Below are positions 7,278-15,450 of a stretch of DNA of 64,000 nucleotides, one piece after another. Below the pieces are notes generated by a model. The model saw nothing but the letters and a program-made list of their open reading frames with translations. It was not told the DNA's origin and made no database searches. Numbering within the stretch: the stretch's first letter is position 1; every line of letters starts with the position of its first letter. Source of the DNA: Streptomyces sp. RB17 (lineage in GTDB: Bacteria; Actinomycetota; Actinomycetes; Streptomycetales; Streptomycetaceae); assembly GCF_009604455.1 (NCBI RefSeq), contig NZ_WEGL01000002.1, positions 930,001 through 994,000 on the forward strand, in the 5' to 3' direction. Made by a program: the position numbers and the translations under genes.

Positions 7278-9287
7278 TTGGTACGCAACAGGCGCAGACG
7301 CCCGACCGGCGCACGACGCGCGACCTTCGCAGCGATGGCTCTGATGCTGGGCGGAGGCGGCCTCGTCGCGGCCAACGTCTACGCCTCGGCGACCGAGGGC
7401 TGGGGCGACGGATCCGGCACGAACGGCACCGGACAGGTCCTGTCCGCGGGCATGGCCACGATCGACTGCCCCGACGTCGGCAGCCGGCTGACCGCCGTAC
7501 CGGACGCGGCCCGTCCCGGCGTGGACCGCGAACTCGCCCTGCTGGACCGGCAGACGGCCGACGCCTACCGGCAGCTCCAGCAGTCGGGCCGGGCCGATGA
7601 ACAGGGCTCCGGCTCGGTCGACGACACGATCATGAACCCGCTGAAGGAGAAGCGGGCCGCGGCGATCGGCCGGATCATCGACGCCATCGACGGGGCGGGG
7701 GAGCACCCGCAGGGCCTGGACGCGCTGGCCGCCTGCTCCCTGCGCCCCGGCGGCGACGGCGCCCAGGCCACCGCCACCCCGAGCCCGGGTGCCCAGCCGG
7801 GCGGCGCAGGCCAGGGCGGCAACGGACCCGTCGTCTCCGACTACGCCGACATCACCTCCGTACCGCCCGCCGAGCCGAACCCGCCGCAGCAGGCCGACGC
7901 CTCGCGCGGCAGCTTCACCTCCGACTGCGGCGTCAACGCGAACGGCCTGTTCAACTCCGACAACGTCATCGTCGCCCCCGGCGTCTCCAACGGCGCCCAC
8001 CACTTCCACGACTACGTGGGCAACCAGAGCAACACCGCCTTCGCGAGCGACGACGACCTCGCGAACGCCGACACGAGCTGCGTGGACAAGGGCGACAAGT
8101 CCTCGTACTACTGGCCGGTGCTGCGCCTGCAGAACGGCACCCAGGAGCGGGACGCCGGATCCCCGGGCGGCGGCACGGAGGGCAACGCGGGCCAGATCGT
8201 CACGCCCAAGCAGGTCACCCTGACCTTCACCGGAAACCCGCGCGGCAAGGTCACCGCCATGCCCCGCCTGCTGCGCATCATCACCGGCGACGCCAAGGCC
8301 TTCGTCAACGGTCCCGGTAACGCCAACGCGTCCTGGAGCTGCACCGGTCACGAGGACCGGCAGCTGAAGGACAAGTACCCGCTGTGCCCGCCCGGCAGCG
8401 ACGTGGTGCGCACCTTCCGGTTCCAGAGCTGCTGGGACGGCCGCAACATCGACAGCGCCAACCACCGTACCCACGTGGCCTTCACCGCCCCCGACGGCTC
8501 CTGCCCGGCCGGCTTCCGCGCCATTCCGCAGCTGGTCGAGCGGATCGTCTACGACGTCAAGGCGCCGAGCCTCCAGGACGGCGGCCGTACGGTCCCGCTC
8601 TTCGCGGTCGACTCCTTCCCCGAGCAGCTGCACAAACCCGTCACCGACCACGGCGACTTCATCAACGTCTTCGACGCGGACCTGATGCGCCAGGTGGTCG
8701 ACTGCATCAACTCCGGCCGCACCTGCGGCCCCGACGGCGGCAACGCGGGTACGACGGCGTCGCCGACGGCGAGTTCCGGCTCCGGTACGACGGCGTCGCC
8801 CACGGCGAGTTCCGGCTCCGGTACGACGCAGCAGCCCGGCGCCACCGTGACCGCCACCGCCGCGCCGACGCCCTCGGCCGCACAGCCCAGCGAGGAACCG
8901 AGGACCGACGCGACGACCACGCCGGGCCGCGCGGCCACACCGGACCGCCGCACGACCGCACCGAGTGACGGTACGGTCAAGCGCGACCGCGGCCCCAAGC
9001 GGCACCAGGCCCCCCAGCAGGGCGGCTCCACCGAACCGGCACCGTCCACGCCCACGCCCACGTCCTCGCCCAGGCCCGGGTCGGCCCAGTCCGAGCCCAG
9101 TGCGTCCACGTCCGCCCAGGCCACTCCCGCCGGATACGTCCCGCCCGCCTCCGCGCAGCCCCAACCGCAGGGCACGCAGGGCGCACTCGCGGAGACCGGG
9201 GCGCACCTGTGGCCCGCGGCGCTCGGCACCCTGCTCGCCATGTCGGGCCTGATCATGCTGCTCAGGGCCCGGCGACTCCGCTACTGA
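7278..9287 (+). CDS. Secreted, sortase-anchored DUF1996 protein
   Basis: A 669-residue exported protein. An Arg-rich n-region and hydrophobic core (residues 1-40) form the signal. Residues roughly 215-500 are a DUF1996 domain, with the HHFHDYVGN histidine cluster, WSCTGHED and FRFQSCWDG. A Thr/Pro/Ser-rich linker follows, with a duplicated GTTASPTASSGS unit. The C-terminus has LAETG (637-641), a hydrophobic helix and RARRLRY, a class E sortase sorting signal. DUF1996 has no settled biochemical function; its conserved His, Trp and Cys residues suggest a metal or carbohydrate site. The start is TTG 7278 with AGGGGA six bases upstream; an ATG at 7191 would add 29 residues without a better signal. 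A hairpin terminator follows. Confidence 0.87.
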   Translation: MVRNRRRRPTGARRATFAAMALMLGGGGLVAANVYASATEGWGDGSGTNGTGQVLSAGMATIDCPDVGSRLTAVPDAARPGVDRELALLDRQTADAYRQLQQSGRADEQGSGSVDDTIMNPLKEKRAAAIGRIIDAIDGAGEHPQGLDALAACSLRPGGDGAQATATPSPGAQPGGAGQGGNGPVVSDYADITSVPPAEPNPPQQADASRGSFTSDCGVNANGLFNSDNVIVAPGVSNGAHHFHDYVGNQSNTAFASDDDLANADTSCVDKGDKSSYYWPVLRLQNGTQERDAGSPGGGTEGNAGQIVTPKQVTLTFTGNPRGKVTAMPRLLRIITGDAKAFVNGPGNANASWSCTGHEDRQLKDKYPLCPPGSDVVRTFRFQSCWDGRNIDSANHRTHVAFTAPDGSCPAGFRAIPQLVERIVYDVKAPSLQDGGRTVPLFAVDSFPEQLHKPVTDHGDFINVFDADLMRQVVDCINSGRTCGPDGGNAGTTASPTASSGSGTTASPTASSGSGTTQQPGATVTATAAPTPSAAQPSEEPRTDATTTPGRAATPDRRTTAPSDGTVKRDRGPKRHQAPQQGGSTEPAPSTPTPTSSPRPGSAQSEPSASTSAQATPAGYVPPASAQPQPQGTQGALAETGAHLWPAALGTLLAMSGLIMLLRARRLRY

Positions 9288-9332
9288 CGGCGGCCGCCAC
9301 TGAAGGTGGCCCGGCTACAACCGGCCGTCTCC

Positions 9333-9379
9333 CGCAGGGCGGTCCGCTCCTCGGCTCCACGGAGTGGACCGCCCCTGCG
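9333..9379 (+). terminator. Hairpin terminator of the DUF1996 gene
   Basis: CGCAGGG-CGGTCCGCTCC pairs with GGAGTGGACCGCCCCTGCG with one bulge and one G-U-type mismatch across a ten-base loop, 46 bp after the stop. No U-tract. Confidence 0.7.
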
Positions 9380-9431
9380 CCGTGCGCCGGACGAGCGAGC
9401 CCGTGAACGACCGTGCGGGAGGGGTGACTTG

Positions 9432-9445
9432 TGGGAGCGCTCCCA
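9432..9445. promoter_or_regulatory. Perfect CebR box
   Basis: TGGGAGCGCTCCCA is an exact 14-bp palindrome identical to the known binding site of CebR, the LacI-family cellobiose/cellotriose-responsive repressor of cellulose utilisation in Streptomyces. Its last base abuts the AGGAGG sequence in the leader of the acetyltransferase gene starting at 9465. Binding there would block transcription. Confidence 0.75.
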
Positions 9446-9464
9446 GGAGGTTCAGGATGACACC

Positions 9465-10103
9465 GTGCCCTCTCTCCCTCCCACCCCCGTCATCCGCCCC
9501 TACCGCCCCGCCGACCGCGCCGCGGTGGCCGACGTCTGTGTCCGTACCGCGCACAACGGCGGCGACTCCCGCGCCCTCTACCCCGATGAGCGCCTCATGC
9601 CCGCGCTCTTCGCCGAGCCTTACTGTCACTTCGACCCGGACCTCGCCTTCGTACTGGACGACGGCACGGGCCGGGCCGTGGGCTACATCGTCGGCACCGC
9701 CGACACCGAGCGCTTCGTGGAGGACTTCCGCCGGAGCTGGATTCCCCGGCTGTCCGACCGCTATCCGGACCCGGAACCCACCGAGCCGCCCCGCACGCCC
9801 ACCGAGGAGATGATCCGTCTCCTGCACCACCCGGAGCGCATGCTCGTACCCGAACTCGCCGGCCACCCCGCCCATCTGCACATCGACCTGCTGCCGCCCT
9901 GGCAGGGGCAGGGTCACGGCCGCCGGCTGACGCACACCTTCCTGAACGCCCTGCGCGAACAGGGCGTTCAGGCCGTCCATCTCGGCATGGTCACCGTCAA
10001 CACCGCCGCCCGCGCCTTCTACGACCGCCTGGGCTTCCAGGAGATCCCGGTCGCGGACGCCGGTCCCCTCACCTACCTGGGCCGGTCCACGACCGTGGGC
10101 TGA
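9465..10103 (+). CDS. GNAT acetyltransferase, OGA C-terminal-domain-like
   Basis: A 212-residue GNAT protein. VIRPYRPADRAAVADVC starts the fold, RAVGYIVGTADTERF is the beta4 region, and WQGQGHGRRL (about residues 146-155) is the acetyl-CoA pyrophosphate loop. AARAFYDRLGFQEIP is the C-terminal signature. The block from ADVCVRTAH to GYIVGTADT resembles the acetyltransferase-like domain of human O-GlcNAcase and its stand-alone Streptomyces homologues, whose substrate is unknown. GTG 9465 is the first start in this frame after AGGAGG (9445-9450) and AGGA (9454-9457); spacing is not ideal. A perfect CebR box lies just upstream, suggesting expression when cello-oligosaccharides are present. Confidence 0.87.
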   Translation: MPSLPPTPVIRPYRPADRAAVADVCVRTAHNGGDSRALYPDERLMPALFAEPYCHFDPDLAFVLDDGTGRAVGYIVGTADTERFVEDFRRSWIPRLSDRYPDPEPTEPPRTPTEEMIRLLHHPERMLVPELAGHPAHLHIDLLPPWQGQGHGRRLTHTFLNALREQGVQAVHLGMVTVNTAARAFYDRLGFQEIPVADAGPLTYLGRSTTVG

Positions 10104-10123
10104 GCGCTTCCGCGCGGCGGCGC

Positions 10124-10822
10124 TCAGCTCAACTCAAGTGTCTGCTTGGCGAGTTCGTAAGCGGGCCGCATCGCCTCGTGCTCCTCGCTGTCCATCCCGC
10201 CGAGGTGCAGTACGACCGGGCCGTCCGGCGTGCCGACCGCGAGCGCGGTCTCCTTCTTCGTCTCGTCCAGGAGCTTGCTGGTGTAGAGGTACTCGACCTC
10301 CACGCCGGTCAGGCCGCCGCCGGTCCTGAAGGAGTGGTACTTCGCCTTGCCGGCGTTGTCCTCCGCGGCGACGAACCCGCGCAGCACGCTGCCCGCGTCC
10401 GCCTTCCCCGCCTTGCCGGTCCACACGCGCAGGAAACCGATGTGGCCCGCCGGCTTGGCATCGATCTCGCAGGCCGCGGTGACCGGGCCCTGGCGCAGGA
10501 AGGCGTCGGCGAGCGACCCGCTCAGGTCGCCGTCGGAGCCCTTCGACGCCTTGGACAACTCCGCCTCGGCGTCGATCGCCCTGGCCTTCCAGCGCTTGGC
10601 GATGTCGAACCGGACGGGCAGCTCGCACGCCGAACCGGCCGCTCCGATCGAACCACCGCTTGCCGTCGCCGTCTCCCTGGCCCCTTCGCTCTGGGCGTCC
10701 GAGGACGCGCTCGAGGCGCTCTTCCCGGCACCGTCCGCGGACTTCGCGCACCCGCCGAGCGTCGCCGCAAGCGCCACCGCCACGACCACCGCGCCCGCCA
10801 CGGACCCCACCCTGACCTGCAC
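10124..10822 (-). CDS. Putative lipoprotein of unknown function
   Basis: A 232-residue protein with a lipoprotein signal peptide and lipobox LGGC (Cys at about 25), followed by a Ser/Ala-rich tether. The mature part has CELPVRFDIAKRWKARAI and ends with LGGMDSEEHEAMRPAYELAK. It is a soluble, mostly beta domain with two conserved-looking Cys. I do not recognise a named family; similar lipoproteins are common on Streptomyces surfaces. GTG 10822 has AGGAGGGGAG upstream. It converges with the acetyltransferase gene and diverges from the flavodoxin-like gene at 11013. Confidence 0.8.
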   Translation of the reverse strand: MQVRVGSVAGAVVVAVALAATLGGCAKSADGAGKSASSASSDAQSEGARETATASGGSIGAAGSACELPVRFDIAKRWKARAIDAEAELSKASKGSDGDLSGSLADAFLRQGPVTAACEIDAKPAGHIGFLRVWTGKAGKADAGSVLRGFVAAEDNAGKAKYHSFRTGGGLTGVEVEYLYTSKLLDETKKETALAVGTPDGPVVLHLGGMDSEEHEAMRPAYELAKQTLELS

Positions 10823-11012
10823 TTCCCGCTCCCCTCCTGTTCAGGAGCGCCACTGTAACCGAGGGCACCGACAACGCCGACCTCGTAGTCAACGAGCACC
10901 TGAACCGAGTGGCACCGCCGCACCGCGGTGGATCGCGTCGACGTCGGCGGTGCTCGCCGGCCGCCACGCCTGTCGTTTGCGAGGCGCGGCAGGGGCAAGG
11001 CAGGGTGCGGGG

Positions 11013-11471
11013 GTGCGTACCTTGCTGATCGTCCATCACACCCCGTCGCCCAACTGCCAAGCGCTGTTCGAGGCCGTCGTCTCCGGCGCCACGACACCGG
11101 AGATCGAGGGCGTGCGCGTCGTCCGCCGGGCCGCCCTGTCCGCGACCGCCTCCGACGTCCTGGAGGCCGACGGCTATCTGCTCGGCACACCGGCGAACCT
11201 CGGGTACATGTCCGGCGCGCTGAAGCATTTCTTCGACCAGATCTACTACCCCTGCCTGGACGACACCCGGGGCCGGCCGTTCGGCTACTACGTCCACGGG
11301 GGCAACGACGTCACCGGCGCCGTACGTGCTGTCGAGGCCGTCACCACCGGCCTCGGCTGGCGCCGCGCGGCCGACCCGGTGACGGTCACCGGCGAGCCCG
11401 GCAAGGCCGACACGGAGGCGTGCTGGGAGCTCGGGGCCACGGTCGCGGCGGGGCTGATGCCCGGGGCGTGA
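11013..11471 (+). CDS. Flavodoxin-fold / NAD(P)H-dependent FMN reductase-like protein
   Basis: A 152-residue single-domain protein with a flavodoxin-like FMN site: LLIVHHTPSPNCQALFEAV at the N-terminus is the phosphate-binding loop, DGYLLGTPANLGYMSGALKHF the flavin-ring loop, and GYYVHGGNDVTGAVRAVE the last loop. Proteins of this class bind FMN and reduce quinones or other small molecules, or act as electron carriers; the partner is not evident. GTG 11013 is preceded by a weak GGGTGCGGGG. It has its own promoter region of 190 bp shared with the divergent lipoprotein gene. Confidence 0.82.
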   Translation: MRTLLIVHHTPSPNCQALFEAVVSGATTPEIEGVRVVRRAALSATASDVLEADGYLLGTPANLGYMSGALKHFFDQIYYPCLDDTRGRPFGYYVHGGNDVTGAVRAVEAVTTGLGWRRAADPVTVTGEPGKADTEACWELGATVAAGLMPGA

Positions 11472-11737
11472 GCGCCGGGTGAGGCGCCGGTGGCCCGCGG
11501 GCCCGCCCTGACGCGTCACCGCCGCTGCCGGGCGGCCGGCCGACCCGTACGGTGCCGCGGAGCGGGTACGCGGCGGCCCTCCGGCCGTTCGCCCGGACTC
11601 GGCTGGCGTCCGCTACCTGGACGGATCAAGGTGCGGGCTCGGTGTCCCTGACCGACGATGGGACCGCGGTCGCGCCCGTCCGGCGTGGCTGAACTCTGTC
11701 ATGTGTCGTCGTACGTCGTCGAACGAGGGAGCGTCGG

Positions 11738-13906
11738 ATGCGAGCGGACGGCCACGCACCGGGACGGCCCGCGCCGGACGGTGAGGACGCCGGAGAGCTG
11801 CTGCGCCGGTGCGCACGCGACATGATGGACGTCGCCGAGGGCATCCGCGCGGTGTCCGAGCGCACCGGCGCCGCGCTGTTCGCGCCGCCCCTGACCGCCT
11901 CCGCGCGCCGCCGTCCCCGGACCGGCCTCGCCGCGCGGTGGGCGCTGCTGCGGGCCCTGACCAGCAAGGAGGGCCTCGGCGGCCAGGCGATCACCGTGCC
12001 GAAGGGCATGGGCCAGGTGCTCGGCACGGCCGGTGGGGTACTGGGCCGGGAGAGCCTGGCCGCGCTGGCCGCCGTCACCTCGCTGCGCCTGAGGATCGCC
12101 GCCGTGCTGGCCGGCCACCCCGAGTTCGCACGCGACCCGGGCATGCGCCGGCTGAGGGAGGCCGTCACCGCCGACCGGGATCTGGACGCCGTACGGGCCT
12201 TGCGCGCGCTGTTCCGGGACCAGGGCGCCCAGCGGGCCCTGTCCGGGCTGGCCCCGCTGATGACCGAACTGCTCGCCGTCCGAGCCCTGCTGGACGAGGA
12301 CCCGAAGAGCGAGGAGACCGGCTGGGCTCGCGCGGCGGGGCGCGAACCGGCCGCCGGTCCGCTGCCCGCGATCAGCGTCCCGCACCTCGCGGACCCGGAC
12401 CGGGAGCGGGGCGCGGCCGAGGCCGTCGACCTCACGGACCAGGAGAAGCAGTTCATCGCCCCCGAGGGCTCGTTCCTCGGGTTTCTGCGCAACATCGAGG
12501 TGCTGTCCACCGACGGGCGGATCCTCGTGCAGAACGTGCGCGGTCCCGACGGTGTCGTCCGCTACGTCGTCCAGGCGCCCGGCATGACACCGGGCCGGCC
12601 ACGCCACCACTCCCCGCACGACGTCGTCGGCGCCTGGCGGAACCTGTTCACGACCGGCTCGCCCTACACCCGCTCGCTCCGGCTCGCCCTGGCGGATTAC
12701 GGCATCCCGCGCGGCGCAGACCTCGCGCTGATCGGGCACGGCGAGGGCGGGACCGCGCTGCTGAACCTCGCACGGGACGAGGAGTTCTGCCGCACCTACC
12801 GGGTCACGCACGTCGTCGCCGTCGGCTCGCCGGTCGACGACGACAAGCCCGCCGACCCGCGCACCTGGGTCGCCGCCATCACCAACCAGCACGACATCGT
12901 GCCCGTCCTGGACGGCCGCGGGGCGGGCTCGCTGTTCGACCCGCACCCGCACCGGTACCAGGTCGACTACACCGGGCCCACCCACGAGTTCCCGCTGTGC
13001 CACATGCTGCGCGAGTACATCGAGCATCTGCGCACGGTCATCCCCGAGGCCCGCGAGGACGTCGACGCGGCGCTCACGCCGTACCGCGGCCCGATCGTGC
13101 GCACCCAGGCCTACCAGCTCAAGGACCGCGCCAACCCACCCGAGGGCTACCCCTTCCTCACCCTGCCGACCACCTCGCGCCCGACGACGGCCGGCCCGGT
13201 CGACGTGCCGGTGCGCTTCTACGACTCCGCCGCCGCCCACCTCTGCTTCCCCGTCTCCGCCGACGCGGTGCGCGGCATGCTGCCCGGCGCCACCTGGCCG
13301 ACCCCGAGCCGGCTGGGCCGGCGGGCGCTCGCCGTGCTGTCGCTCTACGAGCACCGCTGCTCCACGATCGGCCCGTTCACCGAGATCGCCCTGACCGTCC
13401 CGGTCGACGACCTGTGGCGGCCCCGCCCGTACGACGTCGCCGCGGACCTGCTGCGCCGCGTCGACCTGCGCCGCACCGGCCGTTACGTCCTCTCCCTCGC
13501 CGTCACCAGCGACGAGGCCCGCGTGGTCGCCCGGGAGATCTGGGGCCAGCCCGCGATGCGGACGACCGCCGAGGCCGATCTGACGGGCCGGCGGATCGAC
13601 GTCAGGTCCGGGGACCTCGGGCTCACGGTCGAGGGCCGGCTCGGACTGGGCATCCGCTGCCCGGAGACCGACTGGATCCTCTACGGCCGCCGGGCCGAGA
13701 GCACCGTACGCACCCTGGTCCGGGCGCACGGCAGGCCGCGGCTGCACCGCGGCACCGGCGTGCGGCTGCGGCTGGACACCGCGGCGGCCGAACCCCTCGC
13801 CGGACAGCTGCGCCGGCTTGGCATCGACCGGGCCCGGCCCCTGTTCGTCCTGAGCTGTCCGCAGTTCCTGCTCCACCGCAGCGCCGGTGCCGTCCTGCCG
13901 CGCTGA
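11738..13906 (+). CDS. Degenerate alpha/beta-hydrolase fused to acetoacetate-decarboxylase-like domain
   Basis: A 722-residue protein. Residues 1-200 are helical and carry LTSKEGLGGQAITVPKGMG. Residues 240-450 look like an alpha/beta-hydrolase (lipase class 3-like): LALIGHGEGG forms the nucleophile elbow, but Gly335 replaces the expected Ser; VAVGSPVDDD, NQHDIVPVLDG and a late His complete the fold. Residues 488-722 resemble the acetoacetate decarboxylase superfamily (FYDSAAAHLCFPVSADAV, then AREIWGQPAM at 598-607), without the lysine pair of true decarboxylases. Both domains may therefore be non-catalytic or have new chemistry. ATG 11738 follows GAGGGAG. A small helical protein is encoded 37 bp downstream. 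No signal peptide is seen. Confidence 0.8.
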   Translation: MRADGHAPGRPAPDGEDAGELLRRCARDMMDVAEGIRAVSERTGAALFAPPLTASARRRPRTGLAARWALLRALTSKEGLGGQAITVPKGMGQVLGTAGGVLGRESLAALAAVTSLRLRIAAVLAGHPEFARDPGMRRLREAVTADRDLDAVRALRALFRDQGAQRALSGLAPLMTELLAVRALLDEDPKSEETGWARAAGREPAAGPLPAISVPHLADPDRERGAAEAVDLTDQEKQFIAPEGSFLGFLRNIEVLSTDGRILVQNVRGPDGVVRYVVQAPGMTPGRPRHHSPHDVVGAWRNLFTTGSPYTRSLRLALADYGIPRGADLALIGHGEGGTALLNLARDEEFCRTYRVTHVVAVGSPVDDDKPADPRTWVAAITNQHDIVPVLDGRGAGSLFDPHPHRYQVDYTGPTHEFPLCHMLREYIEHLRTVIPEAREDVDAALTPYRGPIVRTQAYQLKDRANPPEGYPFLTLPTTSRPTTAGPVDVPVRFYDSAAAHLCFPVSADAVRGMLPGATWPTPSRLGRRALAVLSLYEHRCSTIGPFTEIALTVPVDDLWRPRPYDVAADLLRRVDLRRTGRYVLSLAVTSDEARVVAREIWGQPAMRTTAEADLTGRRIDVRSGDLGLTVEGRLGLGIRCPETDWILYGRRAESTVRTLVRAHGRPRLHRGTGVRLRLDTAAAEPLAGQLRRLGIDRARPLFVLSCPQFLLHRSAGAVLPR

Positions 13907-13943
13907 AGCCCCTGCCCCTACCCCCAGTCCAGTGGGAGCCGCC

Positions 13944-14231
13944 ATGGTGACCGAGTCCCCCCGAGCGACCACGGCCCCGGCCGACGAACTCCTCGCGCAC
14001 GCCGACACGTTGCGGGCCGACGCCGACCTCATGGACGGCTACGCCCGCCGGCTGCTGGCCACCGCGGCCACCCTGAGCGGCTGCCCTGCGGCACCCGACT
14101 GGAGCCGCCCCACCCTGAAGCGGCAGGCCGCCGCCTGCGCCACGGCGGCGAAGCAACTGCGCACCGCCGCCGAGGCGTTGGACACCCACACCCGCGCCGG
14201 GACTGAGCCCCACACCCGCGCCGGGAACTGA
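13944..14231 (+). CDS. Small helical protein, WXG100-like in shape
   Basis: A 95-residue, Ala-rich, all-helical protein. It appears to form two amphipathic helices (about 10-45 and 55-85) joined by a Pro-Trp turn (PDWSRP). Size and helix-turn-helix layout recall WXG100/ESX-like or heterodimer subunits, but the WxG motif is absent, so secretion by a type VII system is only speculation. ATG 13944 has GGGAG seven bases upstream. It lies 37 bp after the lipase/decarboxylase-like fusion gene and is likely cotranscribed; the two may form a complex. A repeated THTRAGTEP/PHTRAGN tail is probably disordered. Confidence 0.65.
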   Translation: MVTESPRATTAPADELLAHADTLRADADLMDGYARRLLATAATLSGCPAAPDWSRPTLKRQAAACATAAKQLRTAAEALDTHTRAGTEPHTRAGN

Positions 14232-14416
14232 GCCGTCCCGCACCGGCCGGTGCCGGTCCGGCCCCACCCGGCGTGCCGCCGTGCTCTTGCCCAGAGGCCC
14301 GAAGCGCCTCAGGCCTTGCGGGCCACCCGGCGTACCCGGGCTGCTCGCGAAAGACCCGCGTCCCCGGCTCGGGGTGCCGGCGCATGGCCGGTACGACACT
14401 CGGCGCCGGCGGGTCG

Positions 14417-15118
14417 TCAGCGGCAGCGAGAGGCCGCCGCGCTGTCGTGGCGGTGCCAGACGGCCTCGACCACACGGCCGTCGGGCAGGGTGTGCCGGGG
14501 CGGCCCCGCGTCCGGTACGAAGCCGGCCCGGGCCAGGGCCCGCAGGCTCGCGGTGTTCCCCGGCTCCGCGCCGGCCCGGACGGTGCTCAGTCCGGCATGG
14601 GTGTGCGCGAGAGCCGCGCCCGCGCGGAACAGCTCCGCGCCCAGGCCCTGGCCGCGGCAGGCCGGTGCCAGCCAGCCGCCCATCTCGCCCGTGCGGTGCT
14701 CCAGTTCGAGGGCGCCGGCATAACCGAGGTCCGACCTGCGCACGCAGACGAGCAGCAGGGGGTCGTCCGGGCCGGGTGCGTACGGCTGGGCCAGCTTCCG
14801 GGGCACCCGGCGGCCGTCGTCGTCGGCCGGCCGCCAGGCGAGCAGGGCCCTGCGGGTGCCGGGGTCGGGCAGGACCTCGTCCGCCTGGGTGCCGAGCCAG
14901 CGCTGCGCCTCGGCGTCGGCGCTGGCGGCGAGGGCCGCGGCGACGTCCAGCCGGGTCCGGGGCGTGAACAACAGCAGGCGCTCGGTGGCCAGAACATGCC
15001 GGCCGGCCTCGGGCCCGCACCGCCCGGGCAGGGGAAGTCCGGACGCGGCGGCCCGCCTCCGCCGGATCACCGACCAGACCATGCGCACCCCCGACGGAAC
15101 GGCCCGCGCGACGACCAC
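14417..15118 (-). CDS. GNAT family N-acetyltransferase
   Basis: A 233-residue protein of the RimJ/RimL-like GNAT group. LATERLLLFTPRTRLD starts the fold; GYAGALELEHRTGEMGGWL is the beta4-beta5 hairpin; PACRGQGLGAELFRAGA is the acetyl-CoA loop with the Q/R-x-x-G-x-G/A pattern; EPGNTASLRALARAGF is the family's C-terminal signature. Such enzymes acetylate protein N-termini, drugs or small amines; no substrate can be assigned. GTG 15118 is the longest start; ATG 15082 with GGGGG upstream is a good alternative and would remove 12 residues. It is unlinked in function to its neighbours as far as can be seen. Confidence 0.82.
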   Translation of the reverse strand: MVVARAVPSGVRMVWSVIRRRRAAASGLPLPGRCGPEAGRHVLATERLLLFTPRTRLDVAAALAASADAEAQRWLGTQADEVLPDPGTRRALLAWRPADDDGRRVPRKLAQPYAPGPDDPLLLVCVRRSDLGYAGALELEHRTGEMGGWLAPACRGQGLGAELFRAGAALAHTHAGLSTVRAGAEPGNTASLRALARAGFVPDAGPPRHTLPDGRVVEAVWHRHDSAAASRCR

Positions 15119-15273
15119 GGCACCCGTCCAGACCCCGAGTCCCGAGGGATGCGGACGATCCGCACCGGCGGCGAATGTACCGGGCTTCGAGGCGGGTGGG
15201 GCGTGGCTGGGGTGTGGCCGGGGGTGGTTTTGGGACGGGGGAGTGAAACGGCGGGGCCGTGGGGGGACCGGGG

Positions 15274-15384
15274 TCAGCCCGCTTGTTCCTGGGAGCCCGG
15301 CTTGGGGTGGGTGCGGGTCCAGGACGGGTCGGCGGACGGGGCCGGCGCGGGGGTGGGGGTGAGCGTGGGGGCGATGGAGTGCAT
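15274..15384 (-). CDS. Possible 36-residue peptide downstream of HATPase gene
   Basis: A short frame begins with ATG 15384, five bases after AAGGA, and codes for a Pro/Thr/Ser-rich peptide starting MHSIAPTLTPTPAPAP and ending SQEQAG. It lies 66 bp after the HATPase stop on the same strand and could be cotranscribed. No family is recognised. The good ribosome binding site argues for translation; low complexity and absence of a known homologue argue against. Confidence 0.35.
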   Translation of the reverse strand: MHSIAPTLTPTPAPAPSADPSWTRTHPKPGSQEQAG

Positions 15385-15450
15385 GGGCATCCTTCGGACG
15401 AGTGGGGGATGGTCCGCGGGTGGTCGAGTGCGGGCGCGGCGGGAGTGGCG

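Noticed and set aside
11699..14032. Minus-strand frame opposite the lipase/ADC fusion
   Set aside because: Low-complexity shadow with no motifs; the plus frame has a ribosome site and clear domains.
13944..14231. Type VII (ESX) secretion locus
   Set aside because: The small helical protein lacks WxG and no EccC ATPase or other ESX genes are present.
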